Shown: positions 16,392-25,203 of the stretch, piece by piece
How positions within the stretch are numbered: position 1 is the stretch's first letter
Layout: the number at the start of each line of letters is the position of its first letter
From: Alcanivorax hongdengensis A-11-3
GTDB lineage: Bacteria; Pseudomonadota; Gammaproteobacteria; Pseudomonadales; Alcanivoracaceae
Length of the DNA: 64,000 nucleotides
NCBI RefSeq assembly: GCF_000300995.1
Contig: NZ_AMRJ01000005.1
Span: forward strand, 62,001-126,000
Direction: 5' to 3'
Made by a program: the position numbers and the translations under genes
The notes under the pieces: model-generated
The model's input: the letters and a program-made list of their open reading frames with translations, nothing else
What the model was told of the DNA's origin: nothing
Database searches by the model: none

Positions 16392-17993
16392 TCAGTCGCC
16401 GGTTTTCCACTTGCTGAACATCTTGCCCAGCAAAAAGGGCGTCAGCTTCAGTGAGGCAGATAGCCACTGACCAGCGCCGGCCGGAAAGGCAAAGCGCAGG
16501 GCGTTGAGCAGTCCCTTGTAGGTGGCCTGGTCAAACGGATACCACCACAGGTTGCGTTTGGCCGGCAGCAGATCCCAGTTGACCATCTTCGCCTGGCTCA
16601 TTTCCTCCAGCCCTTCGAAGCCGTGGGTGCGGCCGATACCGGACTCCTTCCAGCCGCCCCAGGGGGCTTCGGACAGGCCGTGGCTGTAGAGATGGTCATT
16701 GATGGTGGTGACGCCGGATTCCAGTCGGGCGGCCAGGGCGCGGCCGCGTTTGCGGTCGCGGGTCCATACCGAGGAGGTCAGCGCCAGGTTGGAATCATTG
16801 GCCCGCTGCAGCGCCTCTTCCTCGTTGGCGACCTTCTGTACGGCGATGATCGGGCCGAAGGTTTCGTCGCACATGGTCAGCATGTCGTTGTTGACATTGG
16901 TGAGCAGGGTGGCGGGGAAGAAGAAGCCGTTATCCACATCGCCCACCGGGCGCGACTGGGCCTCGATCCGTGCCCCCTTGGCCAGGGCATCTTCCAGGTG
17001 TTGCTGCACGGTGCGCAGCTGGCCGGCGGTGGTCAAGCTACCGATATCCACATCAAAGCCCTTGCAGCCGACGCCGTGGCGTAGCTGGCGCGTTTTCTTG
17101 GCAAGCATGTCCACGAAGGCGTCGTACACGGCCTCGACCACATAGACCCGCTCCACACCGCCGCAGCTCTGCCCGGCATTCTGATAACCGGCCCAGGCGG
17201 CGCCGTTGGTGGCCCGTTCCAGGTCGGCATCGTCCAGCACGATCATCGGGTCGTTGCCGCCCAGCTCCAGGGATACCGGCGTGAGAGTGTCTGCCGCCTG
17301 GGCCATCAGGGTCTTGCCGGCGGGCACGCTACCGGTAAAGAACAGCTTGTCGATGCCGTTTTCGAAGAAGCCGGTGGCCACCTTGCTGCCGGAGCCGACA
17401 ATATGCTGGAACAGCCCTTCGGGCAGTTCGCCGGCGGCGATGATCTGTTCGATGGCGCGACCCACGGACGGGGTGGCCGCGGCGACTTTGAGCAAAATGG
17501 CGTTGCCGGCCATCAGGCCCATGACGATCTCACCGAAGGGAATGGACAGCGGATAGTTCCAGGGGCTGATAATGCCCACCACGCCCAGCGGCACGCGCAT
17601 CATCTGGGTGCGCTTGTTGAAGAAAAGCAGGCTGCCGGTGGGGCGCATGCGCGGTTTGAGGGCCTTTTCCGCGTTCTTGCTGTACCACTGGCAGGCCAGG
17701 GCACAGGGCAGCACTTCGGTGGCCAGCGCATCGGTGAGGGTCTTGCCGTTGCTCTCGCTCACCGTGCGAGCCAGATCCTCGGCCCGGTCAACGATATAGC
17801 TGCGCATCATGCGAATATGGCGGGCGCGTTCCTTGAAGGATTTGGCCGCCCAGACAGCTTGTGCCTGCCGGGCCTTTGCCATGCGCTCGCCCAGCGTGGC
17901 CAGGTCGGTTTCGTTCAGCTCGGCCACCGCGGTACCGGTGGCCGGGTTGGTATCAAGCACCACCTTGGGGGTGTGGGTTTGTTGTGCGGTCAT
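16392..17993 (-). CDS. NAD(P)-dependent aldehyde dehydrogenase with hydrophobic C-terminus
   Basis: A 533-residue aldehyde dehydrogenase. The cofactor loop is FFTGSVPAGKTLM, the catalytic glutamate is in SLELGGNDPMIV and the nucleophilic cysteine in YQNAGQSCGGVERVYV. The oligomerisation end is WGGWKESGIGRTHGFEGLEEMSQ. About 60 further residues (from NWDLLPAKRNLWWYPF to a hydrophobic and basic tail) go beyond the usual length and could attach it to the membrane, as for enzymes oxidising fatty aldehydes. Substrate is inference. I start at the ATG at 17993 (MTAQQTHTPKVV), after GAAGAGAGAC. A longer start at 18083 is possible. Confidence 0.88.
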   Translation of the reverse strand: MTAQQTHTPKVVLDTNPATGTAVAELNETDLATLGERMAKARQAQAVWAAKSFKERARHIRMMRSYIVDRAEDLARTVSESNGKTLTDALATEVLPCALACQWYSKNAEKALKPRMRPTGSLLFFNKRTQMMRVPLGVVGIISPWNYPLSIPFGEIVMGLMAGNAILLKVAAATPSVGRAIEQIIAAGELPEGLFQHIVGSGSKVATGFFENGIDKLFFTGSVPAGKTLMAQAADTLTPVSLELGGNDPMIVLDDADLERATNGAAWAGYQNAGQSCGGVERVYVVEAVYDAFVDMLAKKTRQLRHGVGCKGFDVDIGSLTTAGQLRTVQQHLEDALAKGARIEAQSRPVGDVDNGFFFPATLLTNVNNDMLTMCDETFGPIIAVQKVANEEEALQRANDSNLALTSSVWTRDRKRGRALAARLESGVTTINDHLYSHGLSEAPWGGWKESGIGRTHGFEGLEEMSQAKMVNWDLLPAKRNLWWYPFDQATYKGLLNALRFAFPAGAGQWLSASLKLTPFLLGKMFSKWKTGD

Positions 17994-18088
17994 GATGTCT
18001 CTCTTCATCATTCCGGGCAGGGCGGCCTGCCCGTGGTCAATCCATCGGGGTCTGAAAACAGGGCTCATACAAGCTGTAGACACACAGT

Positions 18089-20170
18089 CTATCCGTTGTT
18101 GATGGCGGCGTCTGTGCCTGCAATGCGACCGGCCAGTCGCTGGAAGGTGAATACCAGCCGCTCCAGCGCGCCGTCAATCAGGTCCCGGCGGTGAACGGCG
18201 TCCGGCTGACTGTACGCCAGCTGATCAAGCAGGGTCGCGCAGGCGCGGGCGAAGTCCGGGTCGGTTTCGCCGCGGGCACAGGCACGAAACGCCCGAGCCA
18301 GGCTTTGCTGCCAGTGCTGGCCGGCCTGCACCAGCGCCGCGTCCGCGTAACTTTCCAGGCGCCCCTGCAGCCAGCGTGACACCTGGCCCAGGTTGAGGGC
18401 GGTGAGGCCCAGGTCGGTATAGTGACGCTGTTCCTGCGGCAGCACCTTGTCGCATTCGGCCAGCCGTCGCAGCCGGTCGGCCATGCGGCCGTTAAACCAC
18501 TGTTCGCTATGGTGATAGGCCGGGTTGGCCAATCGCGCCAGGTCATCGGCGATACTGGCCAGCAGGCGACGACGCATCAGCCCGGCGCTGGGCGGCGTGA
18601 TCAGGCGGAACATCAAATAGGCGAGAATGATGCCCAGGGTGACCGCCAGGCCACTGCTGAGAGTCTGGTCCATGGCAAAGGCCATGTTGTTGCCGGGCCG
18701 CACCAGAATGATGAAGGGCGTGCAGAAGCCCAGCCCGTAGGCCATGGTGGCCCGGTCGCTGATGGCCAGCAGGCCGAGAAATAGCGGCGCGCCCATCAGC
18801 ATCACCAGCAGAGGGAAATCGCCGCTGCTGGCCGCCAGCAGTGGCAGGGTGAAGAACAGCCCGGTGGGCAGGGCAATCAGGGCACCGATCACCGCTTTCT
18901 GCAGCACCAGCTCCGGTGCTGGCAGGCGGGCAAAAAGGATGGTGAAGATGACCGGCATCACCATTAGCAAAATGGCCGAGGAAGAGGCGGTGCCGATCCA
19001 CAGCCCGGCGGCGACCAGAAAGACCAGCGCGCTGCGCAGCGCCACGGCCAGGGCCAGCAGCGGATCACGATAGGGTTGCAGGCGGTTGGCGCGCAGCAGG
19101 GTCTGATCATGTCGGGCCAGGGCCCGGTTGGCTTCCAGGGCCACAATCAGATCGGCGATCAGGTTCTGGCTAACCTGGAAGAAACGTTTCTGCAGGGGCG
19201 GGGCATCGTCGCTCTGGGCGTCTTCCGCCTGGCGCAGCTGTTGACGCAGGCGCTGGCCCAGCTGCACACCTTCCTCGCCGGAACCGGCTTCGCGCAGTTG
19301 GCGAAAGCCGTCACGCATCTGCTCATGGAGCTGCTCGAGGGCCGGTGTCATCAGATCCTGGTGGTTGCGCTTGAGGCGGGCAAAGACCCGGATACGCGCC
19401 ACCAGGGCGAGAATTTTCTGGCACACCACACTGGCGGCCCGGGCCTGCCCCTGACCCAGCTGGCCCTCGTAGCTCACCGCGCTGCTGTCATCGTTGAGGG
19501 CGAAGACGCTCTGCAACAACGTATCGGCCCGGGCGTGGCGCTGGTGGTGGCTGCCCGCGGGGTCCAGCTCCAGTTCCAGATAGGCCAGCGTCTGGTTGAG
19601 GGCGTCACGGGAATGGCCGATCAGCAGGTCTCCCACATGGGCCGGCCACAGCAGGTGACTGACCAGGGTGGCACAGACTGCCCCCAGGCCCAGTTCGCTG
19701 ATGCGGGCGCTGGCCAGGGAGAACACCTGGGCGCTGGTCAGTGAGTCGCCGATGGCCAGCGACAGCACCACGATCAGGGTGGCAGTGACGCCGGCCATGG
19801 CGAAGCCGTAAATGAAGTTGGCCTGGCGAACCCAGGCGGAGGCGCCGGCGTTGAAGGCCAGCCACAGGGCCAGGGCGGCGATGGCCAGGCCAGGATAGGG
19901 CATCAGATTGGCGAGGATGACAATGCCCACGGCGCCGCCGATCAGGGTGCCGACGATCTGGCAGAGCCCCTTTTCCAGCACCAGCCCGGTTTCCGGGCGC
20001 ACCTGCAGGAAGACCGCCGAGATCAGCGCCCAGTAGGGACGCTCCAGCTGCATGAGCATGGCCAGATAGAGCGCCAGGGTCATGGCGATGATGCCTTTGA
20101 GGGCAAATAGCACGCTGCTGCGTGGCGGTGTCAGGAACACCGCCAGGCGTGGATCAAGCGCCGTCATCAT
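18089..20170 (-). CDS. FUSC-family transporter (AaeB-like efflux component)
   Basis: A 693-residue membrane protein with two hydrophobic blocks of several helices (about residues 25-170 and 365-500), separated and followed by cytoplasmic helical domains. This is the arrangement of the FUSC / p-hydroxybenzoate efflux AaeB family. RPYWALISAVFLQVRPETG near residue 45 is the conserved FUSC start. It overlaps the membrane-fusion gene by 17 bp and lies in the same order as aaeX-aaeA-aaeB, so it likely pumps aromatic acids or similar weak acids. The substrate is not known. It starts at 20170 (MMTALDPRL). Confidence 0.85.
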   Translation of the reverse strand: MMTALDPRLAVFLTPPRSSVLFALKGIIAMTLALYLAMLMQLERPYWALISAVFLQVRPETGLVLEKGLCQIVGTLIGGAVGIVILANLMPYPGLAIAALALWLAFNAGASAWVRQANFIYGFAMAGVTATLIVVLSLAIGDSLTSAQVFSLASARISELGLGAVCATLVSHLLWPAHVGDLLIGHSRDALNQTLAYLELELDPAGSHHQRHARADTLLQSVFALNDDSSAVSYEGQLGQGQARAASVVCQKILALVARIRVFARLKRNHQDLMTPALEQLHEQMRDGFRQLREAGSGEEGVQLGQRLRQQLRQAEDAQSDDAPPLQKRFFQVSQNLIADLIVALEANRALARHDQTLLRANRLQPYRDPLLALAVALRSALVFLVAAGLWIGTASSSAILLMVMPVIFTILFARLPAPELVLQKAVIGALIALPTGLFFTLPLLAASSGDFPLLVMLMGAPLFLGLLAISDRATMAYGLGFCTPFIILVRPGNNMAFAMDQTLSSGLAVTLGIILAYLMFRLITPPSAGLMRRRLLASIADDLARLANPAYHHSEQWFNGRMADRLRRLAECDKVLPQEQRHYTDLGLTALNLGQVSRWLQGRLESYADAALVQAGQHWQQSLARAFRACARGETDPDFARACATLLDQLAYSQPDAVHRRDLIDGALERLVFTFQRLAGRIAGTDAAINNG

Positions 20171-21035
20171 CGTGCGGGGCCGTCTCGAGACGGATGGTGG
20201 CGGTCATGCCGGCGGCCAGAATGACGTGGTCGGGCAGGGTGTCCAGGGTAATGTCCACGGGGATGCGCTGGGCCAGACGTACCCAGTTGAACGACGGCTG
20301 CACCTGGGGCAGGAGCTGGTTGTCGGTGCGGGTGTTGGCATTGGCAATGGCGGTGCCGATGCTGCTGACATGGCCGCTGAGCTCATGGCCACCATTCATT
20401 AGAATGACCCTGGCTTTCTGGCCGATGTGGATGCCATCCAGCTTGGTTTCCTCGAAATAGCCGGTGGCGTAGTAGCTGTTTTCCCTGACCAGTGACATCA
20501 CCGGTGTGCCCCGGGTGACGTAATTCCCGGCGCGCAGGTTGAGATTGACGATGCTGCCGGCGGCCGGCGCATGTATCTGTGTGCGCGCCAGATTCAGTTC
20601 GTCACTGTCCAGCTGGGCACTGGCGATGGCCACATTGGCCTCGGCCAGCTGCGCCTGGATCTGGGCGGTATCCAGGTCTTCCTGGCTGATGGCGTGATTG
20701 GCGCGCAGCTGTTTGCGACGCTGGTACTGGTGCTGGCTGAGGCGGCTGGCCACCTGCTGGTGCTGTAGCTCGGCCCGGGACTTGGTCACCTGGGCGCGGT
20801 AGTGGCTGTCATCAATGGTCAGCAGCAGCTGGCCTTTCTCTACCCGCTGATGATCGCTGACATCAAGCTGGCGCACCCAGCCGGAAACATCCGGGGACAG
20901 GGTAATGACCTCGGCGCGGATGCGCCCGTCACGGGTCCAGGGGGCATAGAGGTAATAATGCCAGACCCAGGTGCCGGCCAGTATGGCGACGATAACGATG
21001 ACAACGGTGAGCAGAATTCGCAGTGACAGTCGCAT
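20154..21035 (-). CDS. HlyD-family membrane fusion protein (AaeA-like)
   Basis: A 293-residue periplasmic adaptor. One N-terminal membrane helix (about residues 7-28) is followed by TRDGRIRAEVITLSPDVSGWVRQLDVSDHQRVEKGQLLLTID, the biotinyl-lipoyl-like half. A coiled-coil hairpin spans about residues 80-150. GSIVNLNLRAGNYVTRGTPVMSLV is the second lipoyl half, with a beta-barrel domain after it. It bridges the inner-membrane FUSC transporter to the outer membrane. It is 26 bp from the DUF1656 gene and overlaps the FUSC gene. Confidence 0.88.
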   Translation of the reverse strand: MRLSLRILLTVVIVIVAILAGTWVWHYYLYAPWTRDGRIRAEVITLSPDVSGWVRQLDVSDHQRVEKGQLLLTIDDSHYRAQVTKSRAELQHQQVASRLSQHQYQRRKQLRANHAISQEDLDTAQIQAQLAEANVAIASAQLDSDELNLARTQIHAPAAGSIVNLNLRAGNYVTRGTPVMSLVRENSYYATGYFEETKLDGIHIGQKARVILMNGGHELSGHVSSIGTAIANANTRTDNQLLPQVQPSFNWVRLAQRIPVDITLDTLPDHVILAAGMTATIRLETAPHDDDGA

Positions 21036-21061
21036 GGTCCCTTGCCGTCAGAGGTGGTCGG

Positions 21062-21262
21062 TCAGCCCAGTAGCCGCAGGGCCAGGGCGCTGTAACAGAC
21101 AAAGAGTGCCACGTAGAACCAGGCATCTTTCCAGAGCCATTGCTGGCCGTTAAGGCGATGGATGGCAAGACGGGTCAGGCCGGTGAGCACCAGGCCCACC
21201 AGGGCAAATGCCAGCAGCGGGCTGAACAGCAGGCCGCCCAGTGTCATTTCACGAAGCCACAT
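21062..21262 (-). CDS. DUF1656 small membrane protein (AaeX-like)
   Basis: A 66-residue protein with two membrane helices (LLFSPLLAFALVGLVLTGL and WFYVALFVCYSALALRLLG), typical of DUF1656/AaeX. These are encoded first in aaeXAB-type efflux operons. It starts MWLREMTLGGLLFSPLL. Its role in the pump is not established for the family. No regulator of the AaeR type is adjacent; dapE lies upstream. Confidence 0.82.
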   Translation of the reverse strand: MWLREMTLGGLLFSPLLAFALVGLVLTGLTRLAIHRLNGQQWLWKDAWFYVALFVCYSALALRLLG

Positions 21263-21341
21263 GGCCCCTCGCCATCAACGATCCTTGATGACCCATGGTA
21301 GCGGTCTGCGGGGCAGGGGGCACCCGCTGTTTGGGGATTTT

Positions 21342-22475
21342 TCAGCTGGCGGCCAGCAAATTATCCAGCAGCTGGCGGTAGATACGGGTGAGGGTATCCA
21401 GCTCACTGATCGAGGTGTGCTCGTCAACCTTGTGGATGGTGGCATTCACCGGCCCCAATTCCACCACCTGGGCGCCGGTGGGCGCGATGAAACGCCCGTC
21501 GGAGGTCCCGCCGGCGGTGGACAGCTCGGTGTCCTGGCCGGTGACGGTGGCGATGGCCGCCACGGCGGCATCCACCAGCGCGCCGCGGTCGGTGAGAAAC
21601 GGCTGGCCGGACAGGGTCCACTGCAACTCGTAGTCCAGGCCGTGCCGGTCGAGAATCGCTTCGGTGCGCTCACGCAGCATGGCTTCGGTGAGTTCGGTGG
21701 AGAAGCGGAAATTGAAGATCACCTCGCAGCTGCCCGGAATCACGTTGGTGGCCCCGGTGCCGGCGTTGATGTTGGAGATCTGAAAACTGGTGGCCGGGAA
21801 AAAGGCGTTGCCCTGGTCCCATTCGGTGGCGGCCAGTTCCGCCAGCGCCGGAGCGGCGTCGTGGACCGGGTTGCGGGCCAGGTGCGGGTAGGCCACATGG
21901 CCCTGAATGCCCTTGACCACCAGGCGGGCGCCCAGCGAGCCGCGGCGCCCATTCTTGATCACATCCCCCACGGTATCGGTGGACGAGGGCTCGCCCACCA
22001 GACAGTAGTCGATCTGTTCGTTACGGGCCTGCAGGTGCTCGACCACCTTGACGGTACCGTTCACGGACGGGCCTTCCTCGTCGGCGGTGATCAGCAGCGC
22101 CAGGCTACCGTCATGGTCCGGGTGTTCGGCCACGAACTCCTCCATGGCCACCAGCATCGCCGCGATGGAGCCCTTCATATCCGCTGTGCCACGCCCGTAC
22201 AGCAAGTCGCCATCCTGGGTGGGAGTAAACGGATCATGTTTCCAGGCGCCCTTGTCGCCGGTGGGCACCACATCGGTGTGCCCGGCAAACACGAACAGGG
22301 GGCCGCTGTTGCCACGGCGAGCCCACAGGTTACGCACCTCCTCGAACCACAGGGTTTCGCACTGGAAGCCCAGGGCCTGCAGCTTTTCGATCATCCAGTC
22401 CTGGCAGCCCTGGTCATCCGGCGTGACGGAGGGGCGGCGGATCAGTTCCTTGGTGTAGTCGAGAGTGCGGGACAT
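21342..22475 (-). CDS. dapE: Succinyl-diaminopimelate desuccinylase DapE
   Basis: A 377-residue M20-family zinc peptidase. The metal-binding blocks are [33 protein letters not shown] and [45 protein letters not shown] is the C-terminal histidine region. DapE releases succinate from N-succinyl-LL-diaminopimelate in lysine and cell-wall synthesis. The start [21 protein letters not shown] is standard. It is downstream of dapD, from which it is separated by 115 bp carrying a REP doublet. Confidence 0.96.
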   Translation of the reverse strand: MSRTLDYTKELIRRPSVTPDDQGCQDWMIEKLQALGFQCETLWFEEVRNLWARRGNSGPLFVFAGHTDVVPTGDKGAWKHDPFTPTQDGDLLYGRGTADMKGSIAAMLVAMEEFVAEHPDHDGSLALLITADEEGPSVNGTVKVVEHLQARNEQIDYCLVGEPSSTDTVGDVIKNGRRGSLGARLVVKGIQGHVAYPHLARNPVHDAAPALAELAATEWDQGNAFFPATSFQISNINAGTGATNVIPGSCEVIFNFRFSTELTEAMLRERTEAILDRHGLDYELQWTLSGQPFLTDRGALVDAAVAAIATVTGQDTELSTAGGTSDGRFIAPTGAQVVELGPVNATIHKVDEHTSISELDTLTRIYRQLLDNLLAAS

Positions 22476-22509
22476 GGGGCTTCCAAGTATCGATGGCTAA
22501 GGTCGTCCC

Positions 22510-22567
22510 TGTGGGAGCGTGCTTGCACGCGAAGCCGGTGCTATTGGCGTGCAAGCACACTCCCACA
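22510..22567. repeat. REP doublet (REPIN) between dapD and dapE
   Basis: Two inverted copies of a 21-bp sequence (22510-22530 and 22547-22567, matching at 20 of 21) are separated by 16 bp. Each copy reads GTGGGAGCGTGCTTGCACGC in its own direction and can form a hairpin (GCGTGC with GCACGC). This is the form of Pseudomonas-type REP sequences and of the inverted doublets called REPINs, which are spread by RAYT transposases encoded elsewhere. It sits in the dap transcription unit and could stabilise or attenuate mRNA. Confidence 0.85.
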
Positions 22568-22590
22568 GATGGCAGTCTGGGCGTGGTGCT

Positions 22591-23622
22591 TTAGTTGTGC
22601 GAGTGCAGCTCTTCGTTGAGAGCGATGGCGCTCTTGTTGGTCAGACACTGCACGGCGCCGTTGGTGGTATTGCGACGGAACAGCAGGTCGGATTTGCCGG
22701 CCAGATCGCGGGCCTTGACGGTGTCGACGATCTCGCCCTTGTCGTCCAGCAGCTGCACCTTGGAGCCGGCGGTAATGTAGAGCCCGGCCTCGATGGTGCA
22801 ACGGTCGCCCAGCGGGATGCCGGTGCCGGCGTTGGCGCCCAGCAGGCAGCCTTCGCCCAGGGAGATGATGATGTTGCCGCCGCCGGACAGGGTGCCCATG
22901 GTGGAGGCGCCGCCGCCGATGTCGGAGCCCTTGCCGACGAAGACGCCGGCGGAGATGCGGCCTTCAATCATGCCCGGGCCTTCGGTGCCGGCGTTAAAGT
23001 TGATGAAGCCCTCATGCATGATGGTGGTGCCTTCGCCCACGTAGGCGCCCAGGCGCACCCGTGAAGTATCCGCAATACGCACGCCCCTGGGCACCACGTA
23101 GTCGGTCATCTTGGGGAACTTGTCGACGCTGTTCACTTCCAGCACGGTGCCGTTGAGGCGGGCCAGCAGCTGGCGCTCGGGCAGCTCTTCCAGGTCCACC
23201 GCGCCTTCATTGGTCCAGGCCACGTTGGGCAGTAGCGGGAACATGCCGGACAGGTTAACGCCGTGGGGTTTGACCAGACGATGGGAAATCAGGTGCAGCT
23301 TGAGGTAGGCCTCGGGGGTGGAAGCCGGCTCTGCATCGGTTTCCAGCACGGTGCAGACCACCGGGCGATCACTTTCCTGAAAGGCCACGGCATAGCTGGC
23401 TTCATGTTCGAAGCCGGCGTCACGCCATTCGCGGGCAATATGTTGAACCTGGCGGTGGGTCAGCTCGATGGCCGCATTGCCCCCCTGGTAGCCCAGCTCT
23501 TCGCGGATTACCTCCAGCAGTTTGCTGTCCGGGTTCAGGGCCGGGTCCGGGTAAAACACTTCCAGCCATTGATCGTTACGGTTCTTGGTGCCACAGCCCA
23601 GGGCCAGTGCGAAAATGCTCAT
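22591..23622 (-). CDS. dapD: 2,3,4,5-tetrahydropyridine-2,6-dicarboxylate N-succinyltransferase DapD (Pseudomonas type)
   Basis: A 343-residue enzyme, matching the longer Pseudomonas-type DapD (about 344) rather than the 274-residue E. coli form. The N-terminal domain MSIFALALGCGTKNRNDQWLEVFYP precedes a left-handed beta-helix with hexapeptide repeats (RVRLGAYVGEGTTIM, GRISAGVFVGKGSDIGG, GCLLGANAGTGIPLGD). It transfers succinate from succinyl-CoA in the lysine pathway. It is 10 bp from yffB, suggesting one transcript with dapC, yffB and dapE. Confidence 0.95.
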   Translation of the reverse strand: MSIFALALGCGTKNRNDQWLEVFYPDPALNPDSKLLEVIREELGYQGGNAAIELTHRQVQHIAREWRDAGFEHEASYAVAFQESDRPVVCTVLETDAEPASTPEAYLKLHLISHRLVKPHGVNLSGMFPLLPNVAWTNEGAVDLEELPERQLLARLNGTVLEVNSVDKFPKMTDYVVPRGVRIADTSRVRLGAYVGEGTTIMHEGFINFNAGTEGPGMIEGRISAGVFVGKGSDIGGGASTMGTLSGGGNIIISLGEGCLLGANAGTGIPLGDRCTIEAGLYITAGSKVQLLDDKGEIVDTVKARDLAGKSDLLFRRNTTNGAVQCLTNKSAIALNEELHSHN

Positions 23623-23632
23623 GGGGGTCCTC

Positions 23633-23983
23633 TCAACCTTTCAGTAATTGCTGCCACGCGTCGGCCTTGAAGCCGGCGGTGAGAATGCTGTCGTTCTGCA
23701 GGATCGGGCGCTTGATGATGGACGGGTTGTCCTGGGCCACCTGCATGGCCTTGTCGGCATCCATGCTGTCACGCAGGGCCTCGTCTAGTTTACGCCAGGT
23801 GGTGCCACGACGGTTAATCACGGTTTCCCAGCCCAGGGTGTCGATCCACTGGCGCAGGGCCTGTGTGTTCACGCCTTCCTTCTTGTAATCATGGAAGTGG
23901 TAGGCAATGCCGTTATCGTCCAGCCACTTCATGGCCTTTTTCATGGTATCGCAATTCTTGATACCGAAGACGGTCAGTTCCAT
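23633..23983 (-). CDS. yffB: ArsC/Spx-family protein (YffB type)
   Basis: A 116-residue thioredoxin-like ArsC-fold protein. The N-terminal FGIKNCDTMKKAMKWLDDNGI has a single cysteine (Cys11) where Spx has CxxC. YHFHDYKKEGVN and NPSIIKRPIL, with its conserved KRP, are family motifs. YffB proteins are usually encoded next to dapE/dapC in gammaproteobacteria, as here, but their function is unproven. Reduction of a small thiol or a partner of the dap enzymes has been suggested. It sits between dapC and dapD with short gaps. Confidence 0.88.
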   Translation of the reverse strand: MELTVFGIKNCDTMKKAMKWLDDNGIAYHFHDYKKEGVNTQALRQWIDTLGWETVINRRGTTWRKLDEALRDSMDADKAMQVAQDNPSIIKRPILQNDSILTAGFKADAWQQLLKG

Positions 23984-24004
23984 GTTGGTTTCCCTCTAAC
24001 GCTC

Positions 24005-25186
24005 CTACAGGGTATCCAGCAGTGCCTTGATGCGCGTTGCCCCTTCAATACATTCCTCCAGCGGTGCCACCAGTGCCATGCGCACGCGGTTGCTGCCGGG
24101 GTTTTTGCCGTTCACGGTGCGCGACAGGTAACGGCCGGGCAGCACGGTGACATTCTGTTCCGCCTGCAGTCGCTTGGCGAAGGCCTCATCGCTGATGGGG
24201 GTTTTCGGCCACAGGTAAAAGCCTGCTGACGGGGCGGATACCTTAAGGGGGCCACCGAGAATGTCCAGTACGGCGTCGAACTTTTCCCGGTAAAGGGCGC
24301 GGTTGTGTGCCACATGGGCTTCATCCTGCCAGGCAGCGATGCTGGCCAGCTGGTGGTGAATGGGCATGGCGCAACCGTGGTAGGTGCGATAGCGCAGGAA
24401 GCCGGCGAGGATTTCCCGGTCACCGGCCACAAAACCGGAACGCAGTCCCGGCAGGTTGGAGCGCTTGGACAGGGAGTGGAAGACCACGCAACGGCGGTAG
24501 TCATCGCGGCCCAGGGCCGCACAGGCTTGCAGCAAGCCGGCGGGGGGCTTGTCGCGGTAGATTTCCGAGTAGCACTCGTCGGAGGCGATCACGAAGTCGT
24601 ACTTGTCCGCCAGCTGGATCAGTGCCTTGAGTTGCGACAGTGACAGGGTGGCACCGGTGGGGTTGCCCGGCGTGCAGATAAACAGCAGCTGGGTGCGAAT
24701 CCAGGTGTCCTCGCTGACCGCATCGAAATCCGGCTGCAGACCGGTGGCATCCGTGCAGGGCAGATAGACCGGCTCACCGCCGGCCAGCAGGGTGGCGCCC
24801 TCGTAGATCTGGTAGAAGGGGTTGGGCATCAGCACCAGCGGCTGACGCTGGCGGTCGATCACCGCCTGGGTAAAGGCAAACAGGGCCTCGCGGGTGCCGT
24901 TCACCGGCAGAACCTGGCCGGCGGGGTCAACGCTGTTGAGGTGGAAGCGCTGCTTCAGCCAGTCGGCAATGGCCTGGCTCAGTTCCGGGATGCCGGCGGT
25001 GGTCGGGTATCTGGCCAGCAGGGCGCTGTTGTCACGCAATACCTGTTGCACAAAATCCGGTGACGGGTGCTTGGGCTCGCCGATGGACAAGGCGATGGGC
25101 GACTTGTCCGAGGCGGGCAGACCGGTAAACAGGGTTTTGAGCTTTTCAAACGGATAGGGATGTAACCGTTCCAGATCGGGATTCAT
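24005..25186 (-). CDS. dapC: N-succinyldiaminopimelate aminotransferase DapC
   Basis: A 393-residue class I PLP aminotransferase. ALSIGEPKHPSPDFV and LPVNGTREALFAFTQAVI are DapC signatures. ASDECYSEIY binds the cofactor, VVFHSLSKRSNLPGLRSG contains the PLP lysine and RVRMALVAPLEECIEGATRI closes the protein. It makes N-succinyl-LL-diaminopimelate. I start at the ATG at 25186 (MNPDLERLHPYPFEKL), the conserved start. The frame stays open to 25264, overlapping glnD. It is 17 bp from glnD, the same order as in Pseudomonas. Confidence 0.93.
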   Translation of the reverse strand: MNPDLERLHPYPFEKLKTLFTGLPASDKSPIALSIGEPKHPSPDFVQQVLRDNSALLARYPTTAGIPELSQAIADWLKQRFHLNSVDPAGQVLPVNGTREALFAFTQAVIDRQRQPLVLMPNPFYQIYEGATLLAGGEPVYLPCTDATGLQPDFDAVSEDTWIRTQLLFICTPGNPTGATLSLSQLKALIQLADKYDFVIASDECYSEIYRDKPPAGLLQACAALGRDDYRRCVVFHSLSKRSNLPGLRSGFVAGDREILAGFLRYRTYHGCAMPIHHQLASIAAWQDEAHVAHNRALYREKFDAVLDILGGPLKVSAPSAGFYLWPKTPISDEAFAKRLQAEQNVTVLPGRYLSRTVNGKNPGSNRVRMALVAPLEECIEGATRIKALLDTL

Positions 25187-25203
25187 AAAGGGGCTCTTAA
25201 CGT

